Made by a program: the position numbers and the translations under genes. Below are positions 60,001-64,000 of a DNA stretch of 64,000 bases, piece after piece. Numbering within the stretch: position 1 is the stretch's first letter; each line of letters opens with the position of its first letter. This stretch comes from Chlorops oryzae (lineage: Eukaryota > Arthropoda > Insecta > Diptera > Chloropidae): NCBI GenBank assembly GCA_020466095.1, contig CM035808.1, positions 33,632,502 to 33,696,501 of the forward strand, in the 5' to 3' direction. The notes beneath the pieces were generated by a model that saw only the letters and a program-made list of their open reading frames with translations, searched no databases and had not been told where the DNA came from.

Positions 60001-60430
60001 CTCATTAATAAAAAATGCAAAAAAAAAAATTATTTTGATTGCGATTGATTTTTTGGACGCCGATGAGTGAAAAGGTTGATGAATTTTTTCTAATAAGTGT
60101 TTTTTTTTAGGTTTAAAGGTCTGCAGAATCTTATTTTCTTGACCGATCTATAAACTATGCAAGAAAAAATCTTAGAGGTTTATATTCTTGCATTTGAGGG
60201 CTAGTTTGTTCAAATCGAATGATGCATTGTCGGAGCTCTGCCCGAAATATTTTTTAAAATATTATTTTCGTGCTAAGGATCCTAAAGTCCATCAGAAAAG
60301 TGCATTTATGAGTTTAGAAAAAATATAAATTAACTTTATTTATTTATTTGAATTTGTTATAATCTTAATATAATTATGACTATAAGCTAAGGCACTAACC
60401 TTTAGGACAGGTTATCGGCCTGAAAAGTTA
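57052..60430. other. non-coding, nothing identified
   Basis: A GC-richer island at 57830-58640 and CTTCTTCTTC-type repeats near 58800-58850. No exon supported. Confidence 0.45.
59118..59137. repeat. (GGTTC)4 microsatellite
   Basis: GGTTCGGTTCGGTTCGGTTC, the reverse complement of the 54784 unit. Confidence 0.8.
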
Positions 60431-60481
60431 ATTATTTGTAAACTAGTGTAATTAGGTGCCATAAAATGTATTCAACCTTAT

Positions 60482-60756
60482 GCCGGGATCCCACTGTCTG
60501 CGCAATGCGCCAATTTTTCTTCTGCAATCAATGTGCCGATAGCGTGAACGCAATTTTTGGACTCTGATGCTGACAACTATGATCGCCTTAAACTATTTGT
60601 GCCGCAATTTTATTGTTCCCCGATATCTTTTTGACAATATGCGACGATAATGTGAGCCTCAACAGTTATTGTGGATATGGCTGAAATTTGTTGCCGCTCT
60701 GGCCCGATAAAAATCAGCGCAGATTGTACTATTTTCGCAGATAGTGGGATACCAGC
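60482..60756. mobile_element. short TIR element, copy 2
   Basis: Same family as 52284: GCCGGGATCCCACTGTCTGC at the left, AGATAGTGGGATACCAGC at the right, GCCGATAGCGTGAACGCAAT inside. It is longer by about 40 bp, with an extra CGCAGATTGTACTATTTT segment before the right end. Confidence 0.75.
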
Positions 60757-60932
60757 TTAAAGCATGTAGACCGAGGCATAAGTCCAACAACTGAGATCGA
60801 ACTTTTTCGTACTAAAAATAATTAAACAGCTGATCGCTCAATTTCTATATTATATTAGGCTCATAGTCTTCAATATAGCTTAAACTTTTTGAAGGTTTGA
60901 ACGTTCAAATGATAGTCTTCGGGAGAGTTTAA

Positions 60933-61629
60933 GAGGGTTTTTTTCATTGGGCAAAAAATGTTTGCAATTTTTTTTGTTTGCATTTTTTTATAGCTTGGAT
61001 ATTTGAGAATATCGTCCTAAAAGAATTTTTTGAAATTCTTAATAGTTTAGAAGATATAGCCTTCTTTGTCGAGCAAGATCTGGGCCAAAAGGAGTAATTT
61101 TTGCGTTGCTTGAAACTTTAAACGCATTTATCTCGAAACCACATTTTTGAACTGGCTGCCACGATTTCTTCAGTTCAACTGGACCGATTTTAATGAAACA
61201 AAACAGAGCAGAACTGTCACCATTATGACGTGAACCTCAATCATAATATTAAAAATTTTTTTACTATTATTTTTTTACACTGAACTACAAAAAATATACC
61301 CCAAATCGATGGGTCATTTTTCAATGGCAGCCATTTTGTCAAAAAACACATCTGCACTGATTATAACCCTGTTTTTCTTTTACATTTCGGACAACTTGGA
61401 TACCTGGAATCGTGGCAGCCAGCACTACACCTTTTTTTTTTTTGAGCATCCACTTTGACGGCCAAGAACTTTTTGAACCGCCCTCGCATAAAAAAGTGCT
61501 TCTTTATTAACTTTTAACATTTCTAAAAAAAAAAAAAAAAAAAAAAATTAATTGAAAAGGCTCTTCATTTTCTGTCAGGAATTTTTTTTTTAAATGTCCA
61601 AAAACATCCCCGCCAATGAGACAACCCAT
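60933..61629 (-). mobile_element. TTAA-associated repeat, copy 2 (inverted)
   Basis: This is the reverse-orientation copy of the 62134 family. It contains the inverse of the CTTGCTCGACAAAGAAGG block (around 61050-61075), the ACTGGACC-GATTTTAATGAAAC block and GCAGCCATTTTGTC. TTAA lies at 60929-60932 and 61630-61633. Confidence 0.82.
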
Positions 61630-61654
61630 TTAAACTTAAAAGTTGAACTGGCAT

Positions 61655-62047
61655 CAGCGTTCCCACCACTCACCAACAAAACCGTAGTAAACAATCACAA
61701 AAAACGGAGTAAAAGTGGAAATAGCGGAGTAGATTAAAAAAGGGAAAGAGTTTGCATAATATTAAACAGGCCCAAAATGAGGCTTCACACAAAAATTGAT
61801 TCCACTATCCTTATTTAAACCTAAACTCGTTTGAAAAAACGTCAAATGTTATCTTTTTCATATCAACAAAAATGTCAAACAGATTGAATGCTTTGCCAAC
61901 TTCTTACATTTTGTAACTAGAGTTCAAAGATTGGGAAATTTAAAAACGGAGTAGATTCGCATAGAAAAGTAGTGACGGAGTAGATTTCAAAGTTTTAAAA
62001 AAAAAATTGAGTAAATCTACTCTGATCGGAGCAAAGTGGGAACGCTG
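61655..62047. mobile_element. hAT-like MITE
   Basis: This 393-bp element has inverted ends CAGCGTTCCCAC and an exact 8-bp duplication ACTGGCAT at 61647-61654 and 62048-62055. A GGAGTAGATT motif recurs in the interior. It is non-coding, and lies close beside copies of another repeat family on both sides. Confidence 0.92.
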
Positions 62048-62133
62048 ACTGGCATGGATACTAAAAGAATATATGTATTCGAAAATTTAAATTTTCGCAG
62101 TTCTTAAACCGAGTTGAAGACTATTAGCCTTAA

Positions 62134-62866
62134 GGGGGTCTTCTCATTGAAAACCCGTTTTTTGGACCCTTTTTAAAAAAAATCTTATTTGAAAACGCAA
62201 AGAATAATTGAAAACTTTTTTTATTTATTGTATTACAAAAGGTTCAAAGTAAATAAAAAAAATTTTTTTGCCTCGATACGTGGGCTGTTCAAAAAGTAAT
62301 GAGACTTCAAAGTTGGTGGTGAAAAAAAAGGTGCCGTCACGGCGGCCACGATTCCGGGTCTCCGGAGCGTCCAAAATGTAAAAAAAAACGGGGTTATAAT
62401 CAGTATAGATTTAATTCTCGGGTGAACCTCAAGCTTAATTTTGTGATTTTTTTTTGACAAAATGGCGGCCAAAAAAAAAAATTTCAATTTCGGGCTTTTT
62501 TTTGTAGTTTAGTGTAAAAAAAAAATAGTAAAAAATTTTTTTAAATTATGGTCGAGGTTCACCCGAGAATGGTGACAATTCTGCGTCGATTCCACATTGT
62601 TTCATGAAAATCGGTTCAGTTGAACTGGAGATATCATGGCCGCCAGTTCGAAAAACGTGGTTTCGAGATAAACGCGTTTAAAGTTTGAAGCAACGCAAAT
62701 ATTACTCGTTTTAGCGCAGATCTTGCTCGACAAAGAAGGCTATATCCTCTAAACTATTTCGAATTTCTAAAAATCCTTTTAGGGGCATATTCACAACTAC
62801 CCAAGCTATAAATAAATGCAAAAAAAAAAAAGTCGAAAAAAAAAGTTGCTCAATGAGAAGACCCCC
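62134..62866 (+). mobile_element. TTAA-flanked repeat, copy 3 (most complete)
   Basis: Inverted ends GGGGGTCTTCTCATTGA with TTAA on both sides (62130-62133 and 62867-62870). The interior includes TGACAAAATGGCGGCC, GTTGAACTGGAGATATCATG and CTTGCTCGACAAAGAAGG, shared with the copies at 26612 and 60933. TTAA could be a piggyBac-type duplication, or the real duplication could be the inner TA. No transposase. Confidence 0.85.
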
Positions 62867-62870
62867 TTAA

Positions 62871-64000
62871 TGTCTATGAATCCGTTTTTAATTGTCATTA
62901 AGTCAGCTTAATTGTCAATTTAGCTGGCAACATACAAATGAATTTTTTCCTCACATAAAATAAAAATAAAAATGTGCATTATATTTAACAACTCCCATTG
63001 AAATGGACAATTAAATTCTGAAATGTGAAAACTTTAATTTCGAAAACTCGAAAATAAATGCTCATTAGGACCTAACATTAATTCAAGCATTTCCGAACCA
63101 AATTAAAAGCCGTGGCATTAAGCAAAAAAGATTTTTTAAAAACCAAAAATAGAAATTTGGTTTAAACGTGCTTCAAACACAATAAAAAGAAATGTTAAAA
63201 CGAAAAAAGTTCGCAACAAAAAAATAAAAAGCCGTAAAGTTCATTAGAAATTCTAAACGCCTCGCAACAACAGAAGTCGAAACCGATGAAATATGCGCAG
63301 ACAGGCGCTGAATAAAGTCGAATTTCACCGCTGTCAATGGCAGATATTTGAATTCCGAAAAAAAAAAACGATTATAAAATCCATAAAATAATGAAGAAAT
63401 AAAATCCATAAAAGTCGAAAGAAAGCAAATGCGAAGAGATTGACAACGAATTCGGCAAGAAAAAAGAAAGCAAATTCTAAGCGCGAAGTCGACATGCGAT
63501 CGCTGTGCATATCGATGAGAATAAAAATAATTTTTAAAAATTAAAAATAATAAAAGAAAATTCTCTAATCGAATTAAATTGACTCATATTTAATTATTTT
63601 CGATAATTTGATTTTTTTTTTTTTAATATTTTCATTCAAAATTAATTTACGTTAAGAATTCGCAGCTCGATGTTTCGAAACTCCGAATCGATTGCAAAAT
63701 GACTCTGTCCGGCCTTTGGAGTTTGGAATTGCCGTGTGTGCAGGTGCACTGGAGCCGCAGCCGCAGCGGCTGCGGCCACATCAACAGTAAACATCAACAT
63801 CAACTTGCTTAGCAATAGAAGACATATCGACCAACCGCTCTGGCTGGCTTTTTGGTCCGCTAACTCTTTTATTGACGTACCACCGCGATAATTCATGGCC
63901 CAAGTGTGGCCTATACCACCGCCATCGACCACTAACCAGTAACTTTACTTCGAAATACAAAATAGAAAATACAAAATACAAAATTGTACGTACTTTGGCA
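62871..64000. other. non-coding, nothing firm
   Basis: AT-rich to 63640, then more balanced sequence to the edge with a GCCGCAGCCGCAGCGGCTGC run (63752-63774) that gives a poly-alanine reading on the minus strand. It might border an exon beyond the window, but nothing recognisable is present. Confidence 0.4.

Noticed and set aside
63642..63932. 96-codon frame with poly-alanine
   Set aside because: The repeat-driven alanine run and lack of any domain, together with an overlapping alternative frame, give no support for coding.

Overview
This window looks like nuclear DNA from a higher fly (Diptera, Schizophora-like). It is AT-rich, with short tracts such as TATGTATGTATG, very small introns and a high load of DNA transposons. 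The only host protein-coding sequence I can name is on the minus strand. Two consecutive exons (8935-9092 and 8704-8877), split by a 57-bp intron, encode the middle of the BAR domain of Graf, the fly homologue of GRAF/oligophrenin RhoGAPs. I see no other Graf exon with confidence. The next 3' exon probably lies below base 1. The canonical 5' exon probably lies above base 64000, which would make most of the window one or two very long introns. I cannot determine the species.

Two minus-strand signals fit that view. A short ATG exon (12767-12836) ends at a GTGAGT donor in exactly the phase exon 8935-9092 needs, so it may be an alternative first exon. At 39411-39414 a polypyrimidine tract and CAG run directly into GTAAGT, the form of a recursive splice site (zero-length exon) in a long fly intron.

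The rest is mostly transposable elements. Two mariner elements with intact reading frames lie 1.1 kb apart. The one at 15952-17239 has perfect 32-bp inverted ends and a 341-aa transposase of non-irritans type. The one at 18380-19673 is a near-twin of Himar1. Around them are many short non-autonomous elements, and for many the termini and target duplications can be read: hAT-like with 8-bp duplications (45323, 52744, 61655), piggyBac-like at TTAA (12853), pogo/Tigger-like at TA (22400, 34624), a two-copy family with 3-bp duplications (30067, 38409), a three-copy TTAA-associated family (26612, 60933, 62134) and others.

The most striking structure is a nearly perfect palindrome at 46650-47738: two 536-bp arms with three mismatches and a 17-bp spacer. 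It probably belongs to a foldback element, and if transcribed it would make a long double-stranded hairpin RNA.

Long AT-only low-complexity tracts lie at 10494-11090, 22018-23410, 28715-29950, 34965-35835 and 40430-41400. I found no rRNA, tRNA, CRISPR or bacterial-type feature.
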